DNA of 64,000 nt from JAVVSR01 sp036654095. Lineage in GTDB: Bacteria; Bacillota; Clostridia; Christensenellales; CAG-917. Within the stretch, counting starts at the first letter, position 1, and each line of letters begins with the position of its first letter. Under the pieces are notes generated by a model. It did not search any database and was not told the origin of the DNA. It saw nothing but the letters and a program-made list of their open reading frames with translations. The stretch is taken from the NCBI GenBank assembly GCA_036654095.1, contig JAVVSR010000008.1, positions 16,438 through 80,437 on the forward strand, in the 5' to 3' direction. Below, piece by piece: positions 1-8,538 of the stretch. Made by a program: the position numbers and the translations under genes.

Positions 1-17
1 AGCGAGCTGAACAGCTA

Positions 18-1952
18 ATGACTTATGGCAGGCCAGTGTTGGCCGCGGCTATAATTAATCGTATTTTAAAAAATGATGAATTTGACGAAGACGCTTTATT
101 AAAACTTGCTGAAATCTATAATAGTATTTTACAAATTGATTTTGCAAATCAAATGTTTTTATATGTTATTGCAAAAAACAAAAGCGTAGTCGCGTTTAAA
201 GGATTGATAGAAAATTTATGCTTGATAGGGAAAATAGAGTTAGCAAAAAGTTACAACCAAAAATATAAAGTAAACTTTGATTTTAACAATTTTCTAATTG
301 AGTTATGTAACAGTGATGATGACGACGACCAAAAATATAAAATAAACATCGATTATAACGATTTTATTAGACAGTTATATAACGGCGATGACGACGATAG
401 CGAATGTAACTTTGCTGAATTTTTAAGTGGAATTAAAAATCCAGATGGCAATACGGAAATACCCGATAATAATGATTGCTCAAACAGTAAAAACAAACGC
501 AGGTCAAATTTAAAATTAGTTGTGCCTAAACGGTTTCAACACGAAAATAAGCAGGTTGACGAAGGGTCAATAAATAAAGAAATATCTGTTATTATTACAA
601 AATATTTAAACTCAAATAACGACGCCGCTATCAATAGAAAAAATGACAAATTAAATGCAAGAAAGGTTGGCTTTAAACAGGTTTATCCAATGGCGGCTAA
701 AGAAGCGCAAATTATTTTTGATGAGGGCAAGCAACTGTTTATTGAGGGGCAACATTTGTTGGCGTTGGAATGTTTTAATAAAATTTTAAACAATAAATTT
801 TATAAAAGTGACGTCAATAAATACAAAGCGTTGTGCTATCTTGCGCTTGGAAAATATAACCTTATGCGCGACGAGATAGAGGCTGGTTTGAAAAATACGC
901 CTAATGACTTTTGTTTAAAATGTTACAAGTGTATTGCTTTAAAACTGCTTGATGAAGACGCGCTCGCCGAAGCCGCTTTTAACGAAATAATCAAGGTTAA
1001 TCCTAGCGATATTTCGGAAATTATTAATAAACTGGATGTGTGCAGAATTTTAAATTATCACAAGGGCGTTCTTGATTGCTCGGCGCAAAGTTTAGAAGTT
1101 ATGCCATACTCGCCAATTTTTTTGCTGTTATATGCAAAGGCGCTTTTTAACGTAGGCAAAAAAAACAAAGCTATACAAATTTTGAAAGCGCATAGGTTAC
1201 TTTATCCATATAGTTGGGATGCGTATGTGGTGCTTGAAAACATTAAAAATGAGAAGTATAATGTTGTAGATTATGGAGATATGTCGGTGATTGTTTGTCG
1301 CGAACTTGCAATGAAAAAATTTATTAATGACCTTAGCAAAGTTAAGCTAAATGATAATAATTTTTTAAATTGCAAAAATGATAAAACAAATCTTAGATTT
1401 ATTTTATCCGCGCAAAATATCGATATTAATGACCCAAAAAATCTTATTAATATTTTATCTCCATATTTTAGTGAAGGCTTATGCGAGGTTTACGAAGCAA
1501 TATTGTTGGATAATTCACTTGACTTTAACATTAAAACTGCGGTTATTCGCAATATGCTTATGCATAAAAATATTTCAGTTATCAAAATTGTTTATGACGA
1601 TATGTATAAGGAATGTGAAGTTAGCAATTTAAAGCATTACGACGATATCCCTCGTATTATTTTGGAAACGTATGGACTATGTTTTGCTAAGTATTTGATA
1701 ACGGAAGAGAATTTTAGCAAATATATTAATGAATTGAAAAATGTTATTGATGAAATAATTTTACGTGTAGATGATTTAGATGAAATCAAATTGGAAATTA
1801 GCCGTTTTAGAAAGGTTGAAATATTTTGTAAAATACTTTTAGAAAAAGTAAACGCTCGTTTACATTGCAGTGATGATATTGAAATTTTGCCACAGCAACG
1901 CGCAATTTATTTAAAGTATAAAAAAGTGTTATTTGATTTGGAAAACAAATAA
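18..1952 (+). CDS. TPR-repeat protein, probably 5'-truncated by the window edge
   Basis: The 644 residues visible from the first ATG are mostly helical. From about residue 225 onward there are tetratricopeptide-like helix pairs (for example LALECFNKIL and DALAEAAFNEII), so a scaffold or protein-protein interaction role is likely. The frame stays open upstream to base 3 and reads R-A-E-Q-L into the helix that follows. No ribosome binding site precedes the ATG, so the real start is probably outside the window. Residues 81-104 and 105-127 form an imperfect tandem duplication, each copy ending in an aspartate run, followed by a low-complexity linker to about residue 220. No signal peptide or membrane segment is visible in this part. 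The specific function is unknown. Confidence 0.75.
   Translation: MTYGRPVLAAAIINRILKNDEFDEDALLKLAEIYNSILQIDFANQMFLYVIAKNKSVVAFKGLIENLCLIGKIELAKSYNQKYKVNFDFNNFLIELCNSDDDDDQKYKINIDYNDFIRQLYNGDDDDSECNFAEFLSGIKNPDGNTEIPDNNDCSNSKNKRRSNLKLVVPKRFQHENKQVDEGSINKEISVIITKYLNSNNDAAINRKNDKLNARKVGFKQVYPMAAKEAQIIFDEGKQLFIEGQHLLALECFNKILNNKFYKSDVNKYKALCYLALGKYNLMRDEIEAGLKNTPNDFCLKCYKCIALKLLDEDALAEAAFNEIIKVNPSDISEIINKLDVCRILNYHKGVLDCSAQSLEVMPYSPIFLLLYAKALFNVGKKNKAIQILKAHRLLYPYSWDAYVVLENIKNEKYNVVDYGDMSVIVCRELAMKKFINDLSKVKLNDNNFLNCKNDKTNLRFILSAQNIDINDPKNLINILSPYFSEGLCEVYEAILLDNSLDFNIKTAVIRNMLMHKNISVIKIVYDDMYKECEVSNLKHYDDIPRIILETYGLCFAKYLITEENFSKYINELKNVIDEIILRVDDLDEIKLEISRFRKVEIFCKILLEKVNARLHCSDDIEILPQQRAIYLKYKKVLFDLENK
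258..398 (+). repeat. Tandem duplication inside the TPR gene
   Basis: Two in-frame copies of about 70 bp (258-329 and 330-398) each encode Q-K-Y-K-[VI]-N-x-D and end in four or five Asp codons. The copies have diverged (FDFNNFLIEL against IDYNDFIRQL) but keep their hydrophobic pattern, so this is an old duplication rather than a recent slippage product. Confidence 0.8.
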
Positions 1953-2130
1953 ATTAAAAAAGTAAAAATATTGGAAGTTGTTTTTAATTGGAAATGATAT
2001 AAATTAGAAAAACCTTATTAAATTTATATAAAATGATAATATAAAACAACTATGATAAAATAGCTTAGGTTTTTGATTAAAATAAATGATTGTATTTTAG
2101 CTAGGTAATATTTTTTAAGAAGGTAATAAA

Positions 2131-2973
2131 ATGGAAAAAATTGATTTAAACGGTTTATACGAAGATTATTTAAAAAAAGTTGTTAAGGATAATCCTTCAA
2201 AATATAGTGATGTTGAGTCGCTTGAAGTTGATATCGGACACTTAACTGACTTGTGGGAAAACACGCCAGAATTAAAACTAAATAGCTTGTCCCCGCGCGA
2301 ATTTGTAGCCGACTTGGCCGTTAAACACGAACTTTATGACTATGCAGAAGATTGTTTAGAGGCGGGTTTTGAAGTCGCCGACGTAGTATGTTTTGAATTG
2401 TTAAAGCAGCCTGATGTTGAAGAATTTTTGGCGCGGCTGTTGGTAAGCGAAATCAAAGACGCGCAAATGTTAGGCGCAGTTTTATTGCGTGAAAAAGGTG
2501 GCGAAAAGGTAATTAATGTGTTTTTGGAAGCAATTATTAATCCTAATTACAATGATGAAGTAAAAAAAATCGCATATGAATTTTTGTGTGAAAGCGAGCC
2601 AACAGTTGTAGATAAAATTTTAGCATTAATAAACGATATCAAGGAAAGCGAGCAGGGTATTTTGGTTGAAATTATGGCTGAATATAAAGGCAATAAAGCA
2701 GTTTTCTTTTGGTTGGTAACAATGCTTTTCCGCGCTGAAGATGTTGCGCTTTATGCAAAACTTTTAGGCAAATATGAAGACGAAACAGCTATTGATATTT
2801 TAAAAAGTTTTGCAACGGATAATGATATTAATTATGTAGAGTATGTTGAAATTAGAAACGCTGTCGAAAGGCTCGGCGGAGAATTTGACATTGAAAAGGA
2901 TTTTACAAATGACGAATTATACGCCTATTTAAAAGGAGCGGATATTACCGACCCCGAAGCCGATGTGCAATAA
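2131..2973 (+). CDS. Alpha-helical (HEAT-like) repeat protein, function unknown
   Basis: This 280-residue acidic cytoplasmic protein is predicted to be almost all helix. Repeated helix pairs such as the stretch around EFLARLLVSEIKDAQMLGAVLL, then VINVFLEAII and VVDKILALI, resemble HEAT or similar solenoid repeats. There is no signal peptide and no membrane segment. The start follows a good ribosome binding site (AAGAAGG, 7 nt before ATG). It lies 178 bp after the TPR gene, also a solenoid protein, and ends at a strong terminator. A scaffold or adaptor role is an inference from fold only; I do not recognise the family. Confidence 0.75.
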   Translation: MEKIDLNGLYEDYLKKVVKDNPSKYSDVESLEVDIGHLTDLWENTPELKLNSLSPREFVADLAVKHELYDYAEDCLEAGFEVADVVCFELLKQPDVEEFLARLLVSEIKDAQMLGAVLLREKGGEKVINVFLEAIINPNYNDEVKKIAYEFLCESEPTVVDKILALINDIKESEQGILVEIMAEYKGNKAVFFWLVTMLFRAEDVALYAKLLGKYEDETAIDILKSFATDNDINYVEYVEIRNAVERLGGEFDIEKDFTNDELYAYLKGADITDPEADVQ

Positions 2974-2996
2974 ATAAACTTTTTTTAAAATGATTT

Positions 2997-3027
2997 AAAC
3001 CAACAAATAATTTTGTTGGTTTTTTTA
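2997..3027 (+). terminator. Intrinsic terminator
   Basis: Perfect 11-bp stem AAACCAACAAA / TTTGTTGGTTT with a 4-nt loop followed by a T-run, 24 bp after the helical-repeat gene. Confidence 0.9.
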
Positions 3028-3139
3028 TTCGTTACTAAATAATAGCTGTCTAATAATAAGTAAATAGGTATATAAATTTTTTTGACATCGATGACGTAAT
3101 TTGGAGCATTTTTTTGAATAATTTTTCATAGCCTATTAT

Positions 3140-4114
3140 ATGCGTAATGGTGTAAAATGTGCAAGCGTATTTATAGGTACGGTAATTGGAGCAGGCTTTG
3201 CAACCGGACGAGAAGTGGCGCTTTTTTTCAAAGACTGTTCACCTTTTACAGGCCTCGTTGCGGGCTTAATACTAGGCGCATTTTGCGCGTTTTTTATGTA
3301 CATAGGGTATGAAATAAAACAACCTAAACTTGATAATTTTTTATTACGAAAAAAACCGAAAATTGTCGACGCGATAATTTTCATTTGCGCGTATATAACC
3401 TTTATTGCAATGTTTTCAGGCGCAGAAGCTATTGTTATGCAAATATTCTCAATTCCATTAGCGGGGCTTATGACGGCTGTTATTGCGATTAGTATAGCTG
3501 TTTTGGGATTAAAACAAATTAAAATTTTAAACATGGCGGTTGTTCCATTAATTGTCGCGCTGATACTTGTTATATACTTTAAATACAAACATTTTTCCGC
3601 AAGTGGAAACCTAACTTTTTTAAATCCAATAGCGTACTCGTCGCTAAATATTATGTTGGCTGGGTGCATTATGGTAAGATTAGGCGCGACCTCTACTAAG
3701 CGAGAGATAGCTTCGACAGGGATAATGAGCGGATTAATTTTAGGCACTATGCTTTTTATGATACAGTCAATAGTGCGGTCAAACACCCAATTATCTATGC
3801 CTATGTATAGCGTTGCGCAACAGTTGGGAATTGGTAAATTAGCAGGAGTTTTGATTTTTTTCGCAATACTCACCACGCTTGTATCGGCCGCCGAATTGCT
3901 GATATCCGACTTAGAACAGGCCGTCGAAAATCGATGGTTGGCAGGATTAGTCATTTTAGCGTGCAGTTGGCCGATTTGCATTTTATTTAGTTTTAAACAA
4001 CTTGTAGATACGCTATATCCGATTGTAAGTGTGTTTGGAGTTGCCTTGGTAATAGTAACTACAATTCGTTTGGCTGAAAAAAAGTGCTTATCAATAATAA
4101 ATAAGAAGTTTTAA
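3140..4114 (+). CDS. YkvI-like integral membrane transporter
   Basis: A 324-residue protein with about ten hydrophobic segments. The N-terminal motif GTVIGAGFATGREV followed by FF is the hallmark of the YkvI family, which is related to the APC/LeuT-type secondary transporters. The conserved Gly-rich first helix normally lines a substrate path in that superfamily. Substrate is unknown. No clear ribosome binding site precedes the ATG at 3140 and the protein begins right at the first membrane helix, as family members do. The gene is monocistronic, with a terminator upstream and the guaB promoter downstream. Confidence 0.8.
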   Translation: MRNGVKCASVFIGTVIGAGFATGREVALFFKDCSPFTGLVAGLILGAFCAFFMYIGYEIKQPKLDNFLLRKKPKIVDAIIFICAYITFIAMFSGAEAIVMQIFSIPLAGLMTAVIAISIAVLGLKQIKILNMAVVPLIVALILVIYFKYKHFSASGNLTFLNPIAYSSLNIMLAGCIMVRLGATSTKREIASTGIMSGLILGTMLFMIQSIVRSNTQLSMPMYSVAQQLGIGKLAGVLIFFAILTTLVSAAELLISDLEQAVENRWLAGLVILACSWPICILFSFKQLVDTLYPIVSVFGVALVIVTTIRLAEKKCLSIINKKF

Positions 4115-4276
4115 TTTGCGCGACGCGGAAAAGGCAAAAAATGTTTATTTTATTTAAAAAATACATATGTTAAGTGAAAACTAGATTATACATCAATAGT
4201 TTGTGAACAATAATTCAACATTGTATAGCAAAATCGCAATATCCGACAAAATAATTATATAAGTCGACTAAAATAA

Positions 4277-4305
4277 TTGACATTCTTAATCAAATCCATT
4301 AATAT
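4277..4305 (+). promoter_or_regulatory. Promoter of guaB
   Basis: TTGACA (4277-4282), 17-bp spacer, TAATAT (4300-4305). This matches a housekeeping sigma-70/SigA promoter and predicts a leader of about 30 nt before the guaB start. Confidence 0.8.
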
Positions 4306-4339
4306 AAGTAAAATATTTGTTATATACGAGAGGTTAAAA

Positions 4340-5800
4340 ATGGCTAAAATAATTAAAGAAGGGTTGACCTTTGACGACGTATTGTTAGTTCCACAATACT
4401 CGGAGGTTTTGCCGAGTCAGGTGGATTTGTCCACTGTTTTAACAAAGGATATTACATTAAAAATTCCACTTTTGAGCGCAAGTATGGATACTGTTACCGA
4501 ATATCAAATGGCGATTGCTATGGCGCGTGAAGGTGGCTTAGGTTTAATTCATAAAAACCTTTCGATTGAGGAACAGGCTATTCACGTTGACAGGGTTAAG
4601 CGAAGCGAACACGGAGTTATTACCGACCCGTTTTTCTTAAGTCCCGACGCATTGGTTTTAGATGCGGTTATGCTTATGCAAAAGTATCGTATAAGCGGTG
4701 TGCCGATTACAAAAAACAACAAGTTAGTTGGCATTTTAACCAATCGTGACTTGCGTTTTGAAACTAATTATAATCAACCTATCGGTAACATTATGACTAG
4801 CGCAAATTTGGTCACTGCGCCTGTTGGCACTACGTTAAAAGAAGCGCAAGAAATTTTAGGCGCTCACCGAATTGAAAAACTACCAATAGTAGATGCCGAT
4901 TTTAATTTAAAAGGGTTAATTACCATTAAAGACATTGAAAAGGCAATTCAGTATCCAAATTCAGCCAAAGATAAAAATGGTAGATTGATGGCTGGCGCGG
5001 TTGTTGGGATTGCTGAAAATACAATGGAAAGAGTTGCCGCGTTAGTTCAGTCGAAAGTTGATATTATTGCTATTGATACAGCGCACGGACACAATTCAAT
5101 GGTTATTGATATGGTCAAAAAAATCAAGGCAACCTATCCTAATTTACCGCTTATTGCAGGTAACGTCGCTACCGCAGCTGCCACAAAGGCTTTGCTTGAA
5201 GCGGGCGCGGACGTTATAAAAGTTGGTATGGGGCCTGGGTCTATATGCACCACGCGAGTTATTGCAGGAATTGGAGTACCTCAAGTTACTGCGATTATGG
5301 ACTGCGCGGAGATGGCTGACCGTTATGGCAAACGCGTAATTGCAGATGGTGGCGTCAAGTTTAGCGGAGATGTTGTAAAAGCTATTGGAGCAGGCGCTTC
5401 GGCCGTGATGATTGGAAGTCTATTTGCAGGCACAAAGGAAAGCCCGGGTGAAATTGAAATGTTCCAAGGAAGGAGCTTTAAGGTTTATCGTGGAATGGGT
5501 TCGTTGTCTGCGATGGCGGCAGGTAGCAAGGATAGATATTTTCAAGAGGGCAACAAGAAACTTGTTCCCGAGGGTGTTGAAGGTCGAGTGCCGTATCGCG
5601 GTATTTTAGCCGATGTCGTTTATCAGCTGATGGGCGGTTTACGGTCGGGTATGGGCTACTGCGGAAAGGCTACTGTTGAGGAGTTGCGAACTACGGCTGA
5701 ATTTATTAAGATAACAAACGCTTCGCTTATTGAAAGCCATCCTCACGATATTACAATAACTAAGGAAAGCCCCAACTATTCGACTAAGGCTTTAAATTAA
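4340..5800 (+). CDS. guaB: Inosine-5'-monophosphate dehydrogenase
   Basis: Oxidises IMP to XMP with NAD+, the committed step of GMP synthesis. The 486 residues fit the family length. The N-terminal GLTFDDVLLVPQ motif, a pair of CBS domains at roughly residues 95-205, and the catalytic loop GPGSICTTR with the nucleophile Cys303 are all present, as is the flap region ending GxGYCG. The ATG at 4340 is preferred because GAGAGG lies 7 nt upstream and MAKIIKEGLTFDD is the usual N-terminus. A longer frame from a TTG at 4277 would start inside the promoter. The gene has its own promoter and terminator. Confidence 0.97.
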   Translation: MAKIIKEGLTFDDVLLVPQYSEVLPSQVDLSTVLTKDITLKIPLLSASMDTVTEYQMAIAMAREGGLGLIHKNLSIEEQAIHVDRVKRSEHGVITDPFFLSPDALVLDAVMLMQKYRISGVPITKNNKLVGILTNRDLRFETNYNQPIGNIMTSANLVTAPVGTTLKEAQEILGAHRIEKLPIVDADFNLKGLITIKDIEKAIQYPNSAKDKNGRLMAGAVVGIAENTMERVAALVQSKVDIIAIDTAHGHNSMVIDMVKKIKATYPNLPLIAGNVATAAATKALLEAGADVIKVGMGPGSICTTRVIAGIGVPQVTAIMDCAEMADRYGKRVIADGGVKFSGDVVKAIGAGASAVMIGSLFAGTKESPGEIEMFQGRSFKVYRGMGSLSAMAAGSKDRYFQEGNKKLVPEGVEGRVPYRGILADVVYQLMGGLRSGMGYCGKATVEELRTTAEFIKITNASLIESHPHDITITKESPNYSTKALN

Positions 5801-5807
5801 TATGTAT

Positions 5808-5842
5808 AAGGCACTTTGAAAAAACAAAGTGCCTTATTTTTT
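5808..5842 (+). terminator. Intrinsic terminator of guaB
   Basis: Perfect stem AAGGCACTTTG / CAAAGTGCCTT with an A6 loop, then A and six T, starting 8 bp after the guaB stop. Confidence 0.93.
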
Positions 5843-5874
5843 AGCCAAATAGATAATTGGGTTTTATATTTAAA

Positions 5875-5910
5875 GAAACAATGAAAACAATGAAAACAAT
5901 GAAAATAATG
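5875..5910 (+). repeat. 9-bp microsatellite (AACAATGAA-type)
   Basis: Three to four tandem copies of a 9-bp unit containing CAATGAAAA in the guaB-hflX spacer. The last copy has diverged. The rest of the spacer up to 6123 is AT-rich with no gene. Confidence 0.7.
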
Positions 5911-6123
5911 GCGGAAATAAAATCAATATAGAAGTTATTATTTAAATTGCATTTAAATTTATAAAATTTATTATGAAAAAATAGAATATAAAAAGCTATA
6001 AAAAATTATTGGGATATAAAACTTATCACAGTTGTTTGAAATATGCTAATTTTTAAAAAATATGATACAATATGTATAAGTTAAATTTATACCTTCTGCA
6101 CAATGCGCGGAAGTGGAGTTATT

Positions 6124-7761
6124 ATGATATATGGAAATACTAGTGGAATTAAACGCGTAACGTTAGATATTTTAGAAAGCTTATGCGAAACTTACGATAA
6201 ACACCTTTTTATTGATAGAGAGGCGCTGAGTACGCTTACTCAAATAACGGCTAAAATAAATCGAGAATTGTGTGTTTTTATTTCACGCAATGGCATAATT
6301 TTATCTGTTGGAATTGGCGACGCTTCAACAGTTGCGTTGCAGAATATTAATTTAAAGCGCAGCGAAACAAAATTTACAGGTGTAAGATGTATTCATACTC
6401 ACCCAAGCGGTTCGGGACGGCTGTCTGAAATGGATACTTCGGCTTTGCAAAATTTAAGGTTGGATTGTATGGCGGCCATTGGTGTTGACCGTGGCGACGC
6501 TATTGATATTGAGGTTGCTTATATTAATCGCGACACCATTGATAAATTGTATTTTTCAAAGTTAGAAAATATAGATGACAGTGTATTGCTAGGCAAGATT
6601 GTTGACTATGAGGCAATATCAAGCAAAAAAGTTGAAAATGAAAACACTGAAGTTAAAGCGAAAAGTGCAATTTTGGTTAATGTATCTATGTCAAATGCGG
6701 AAGTCGAAATTGCCGAACTAAAACGATTAGCCGATACAATGGGCATAAATGTTGTTGAAAAGGTTATTCAACGACAAGGGGTTGACCGCGCATTCTGCGC
6801 GGGACGCGGAAAGCTTGATGAAATTAAGCAACTTGTTCAAATTAACCGAGCCGAATTTGTTATATTCAACAATCAATTAACTGGCAGTCAGCTTAACAAT
6901 ATTGAAGAAGTATTGGGGTGTAAGGTTATTGACCGTTCAATGTTGATACTTGAAATATTTGCAAAGCACGCCACTACAAACGAAGGCAAATTGCAAGTTG
7001 AACTTGCAATGCTAAAATATACATTGCCAAAATTGTTAGGGCAAGGCAAAGCATTGTCGCGGATAGGTGGTTCGGGGGCTAGTGGTTCGGCCACACGCGG
7101 AGCGGGCGAAACAAAGCTTGAAACTGACCGCCGCAAAATAAAGCGTACGATTTTTGAACTTAATAATAAAATTGAGGAATTAAAAAAAGAGAGGGATTTA
7201 CGGCGTGAACGCAGGTTAAGGTCGGGCATAAAAACTGTTGCAATAGTGGGTTATACTAACGCGGGCAAGTCGACGTTGATGAACAATATTACAAAGGCGG
7301 GCGTTTTGGAGGCCGACAAGTTATTTGCTACGCTAGACCCTGTTACGCGCAAGATATTTGTCGATTATAAGCACGAATATCTTTTGACGGATACGGTAGG
7401 TTTTATTGACAATCTTCCGCACGAATTTATTGACGCGTTTAGAAGTACTTTAGAGGAAGCCACCTATGCAGATGTGTTGTTGCACGTTGCTGATTGCAGT
7501 AGCAGTGATTTAAAGCGTCAAGAAGATGTTGTTTTAAATGTATTATCATCGCTTGGAATTAAAGATACGCCAATTATTACAGTATACAATAAAGCGGACT
7601 TGGTTGAAAACTTTACAACAGATTTAAAAGATTCGGTGGTTATCAGCGCAAAACAAGGTACGGGTATCAACGAATTGCGCTCACTCATTATTGAAAAGTT
7701 GTTTGGTGATATTTCGGTTAATTATGGCGAGGAAAACAAAATTGACAATACGACGATTTGA
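6124..7761 (+). CDS. hflX: GTPase HflX with an N-terminal JAMM/MPN-like domain
   Basis: HflX is a ribosome-associated GTPase that splits stalled or stressed 70S ribosomes. The C-terminal two thirds carry the HflX N-domain (GVDRAFCAGRGKLDE), the glycine-rich linker GGSGASGSATRGAGETKLE and a full G domain: GYTNAGKST (P-loop), DTVGF (G3) and NKAD (G4). Residues 1 to about 160 are an extra domain with H91-T-H93-x7-S101-x2-D104, exactly the zinc-binding JAMM signature, and a candidate catalytic Glu at 48. Such an extension also occurs on other clostridial HflX proteins as far as I recall. The ATG at 6124 has GGAG 5 nt upstream; an ATG at 6103 has no binding site. The product is 545 residues. Confidence 0.93.
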   Translation: MIYGNTSGIKRVTLDILESLCETYDKHLFIDREALSTLTQITAKINRELCVFISRNGIILSVGIGDASTVALQNINLKRSETKFTGVRCIHTHPSGSGRLSEMDTSALQNLRLDCMAAIGVDRGDAIDIEVAYINRDTIDKLYFSKLENIDDSVLLGKIVDYEAISSKKVENENTEVKAKSAILVNVSMSNAEVEIAELKRLADTMGINVVEKVIQRQGVDRAFCAGRGKLDEIKQLVQINRAEFVIFNNQLTGSQLNNIEEVLGCKVIDRSMLILEIFAKHATTNEGKLQVELAMLKYTLPKLLGQGKALSRIGGSGASGSATRGAGETKLETDRRKIKRTIFELNNKIEELKKERDLRRERRLRSGIKTVAIVGYTNAGKSTLMNNITKAGVLEADKLFATLDPVTRKIFVDYKHEYLLTDTVGFIDNLPHEFIDAFRSTLEEATYADVLLHVADCSSSDLKRQEDVVLNVLSSLGIKDTPIITVYNKADLVENFTTDLKDSVVISAKQGTGINELRSLIIEKLFGDISVNYGEENKIDNTTI

Positions 7762-7787
7762 TAACTAAAATAAGTATACAAAAAATG

Positions 7788-7810
7788 CTAGGCAAATGCC
7801 TAGTTTTTTT
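7788..7810 (+). terminator. Intrinsic terminator of hflX
   Basis: Stem CTAGGC / GCCTAG with loop AAAT followed by seven T, 26 bp after the stop codon. Confidence 0.88.
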
Positions 7811-8065
7811 ATGTTGAAATTAACGAGTATAAATCAAAAAATATTGCAAATATTTTGAAAGTCAAGATAAGGTCATATATATATTTTAAACTACTAAAAC
7901 ATATTCCGACGGCGCAACTGCGTATGTTATAAATATTCAAGTTAGCATTATAGATAGGCAAATTAAAAGCAAATTTGCCCAACTTTGGCCCGTTTTTGTA
8001 TGCCCCTAATCCTCATAATGAGCTCAAAACAATTTAATTTATAATTAGATAACTTATTTTACAAA

Positions 8066-8338
8066 TCAATTTGTTGTGCCTTGTTGTATTTTATATAACT
8101 TTTCGTGTAGATTAAATGGATATTCGGGCGAATTAAATACTTTGGCCCAATCAATAAAATCTTGTTTAGATGTTTCATAGAACTTAGCGATGTACGATAA
8201 TGTTTCATCATCCATTAAAATTAAATTAGTTTCGTACCTGCTATAATTTGACCGTGACATATGTGTCCCCTGAGCTACCTCATTTTGAGTATAACCCTTT
8301 ACCTTACGTATGGTTTTCAACAATTCGCCATACAACAT
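8066..8338 (-). CDS. Small XRE-family helix-turn-helix regulator
   Basis: A 90-residue DNA-binding protein with a Cro/CI-type HTH at about residues 7-60; recognition region around YTQNEVAQGTHMSRSNYSRYE. Beyond the HTH there is only a short tail (residues 65-90), with no sensor or peptidase domain, so it may act as a simple repressor. The ribosome binding site AAAGGGGAGC lies just upstream of the ATG. It follows glyS on the same strand, 200 bp away, separated by a long imperfect inverted repeat that overlaps its probable promoter, which fits autoregulation. The target is unknown. Confidence 0.85.
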   Translation of the reverse strand: MLYGELLKTIRKVKGYTQNEVAQGTHMSRSNYSRYETNLILMDDETLSYIAKFYETSKQDFIDWAKVFNSPEYPFNLHEKLYKIQQGTTN

Positions 8339-8363
8339 AATAAGCTCCCCTTTTAAAAAAATA

Positions 8364-8393
8364 TTTATATATTATGATTTGCAAAACGCGCAA
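8364..8393 (-). promoter_or_regulatory. Probable promoter of the XRE regulator
   Basis: Read on the minus strand: TTGCGC (8393-8388), 18-bp spacer, TATAAA (8369-8364). The -35 box lies inside the left arm of the inverted repeat at 8381-8445. Confidence 0.45.
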
Positions 8394-8445
8394 ATTATAA
8401 TATTGGAAGTAATGTTTAGCTTCCGCAATATAATTGCGTTTTTTG
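8381..8445. repeat. Long imperfect inverted repeat (operator or glyS terminator)
   Basis: Arms of about 27 nt (8381-8409 and 8420-8445) around a 10-nt loop. The inner part GGAAG / CTTCC is perfect and the outer parts GCAAAACGC / GCGTTTTTTGC pair with small bulges. It sits between the glyS stop and the XRE start. It could end glyS transcription, serve as an operator, or both. Confidence 0.6.
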
Positions 8446-8538
8446 CAATCTAAGTATTGAAATTTTGTTATCTTTTGAAATTTAAGTTTTATAGTTTAAC
8501 TTAAAAATAAGAATGTGTCAAAATATATGTATAGCTTT

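Noticed and set aside
3136..3981. 281-residue minus-strand frame opposite the YkvI-like gene
   Set aside because: It is a mirror frame of a clear membrane protein, has no ribosome binding site and an unnatural Asn/Ile/Ala-rich composition.
7957..7979. GGCAAATT / AATTTGCC hairpin downstream of the XRE gene
   Set aside because: No T-run on either strand in the right place, so not a terminator; left as a minor structure.
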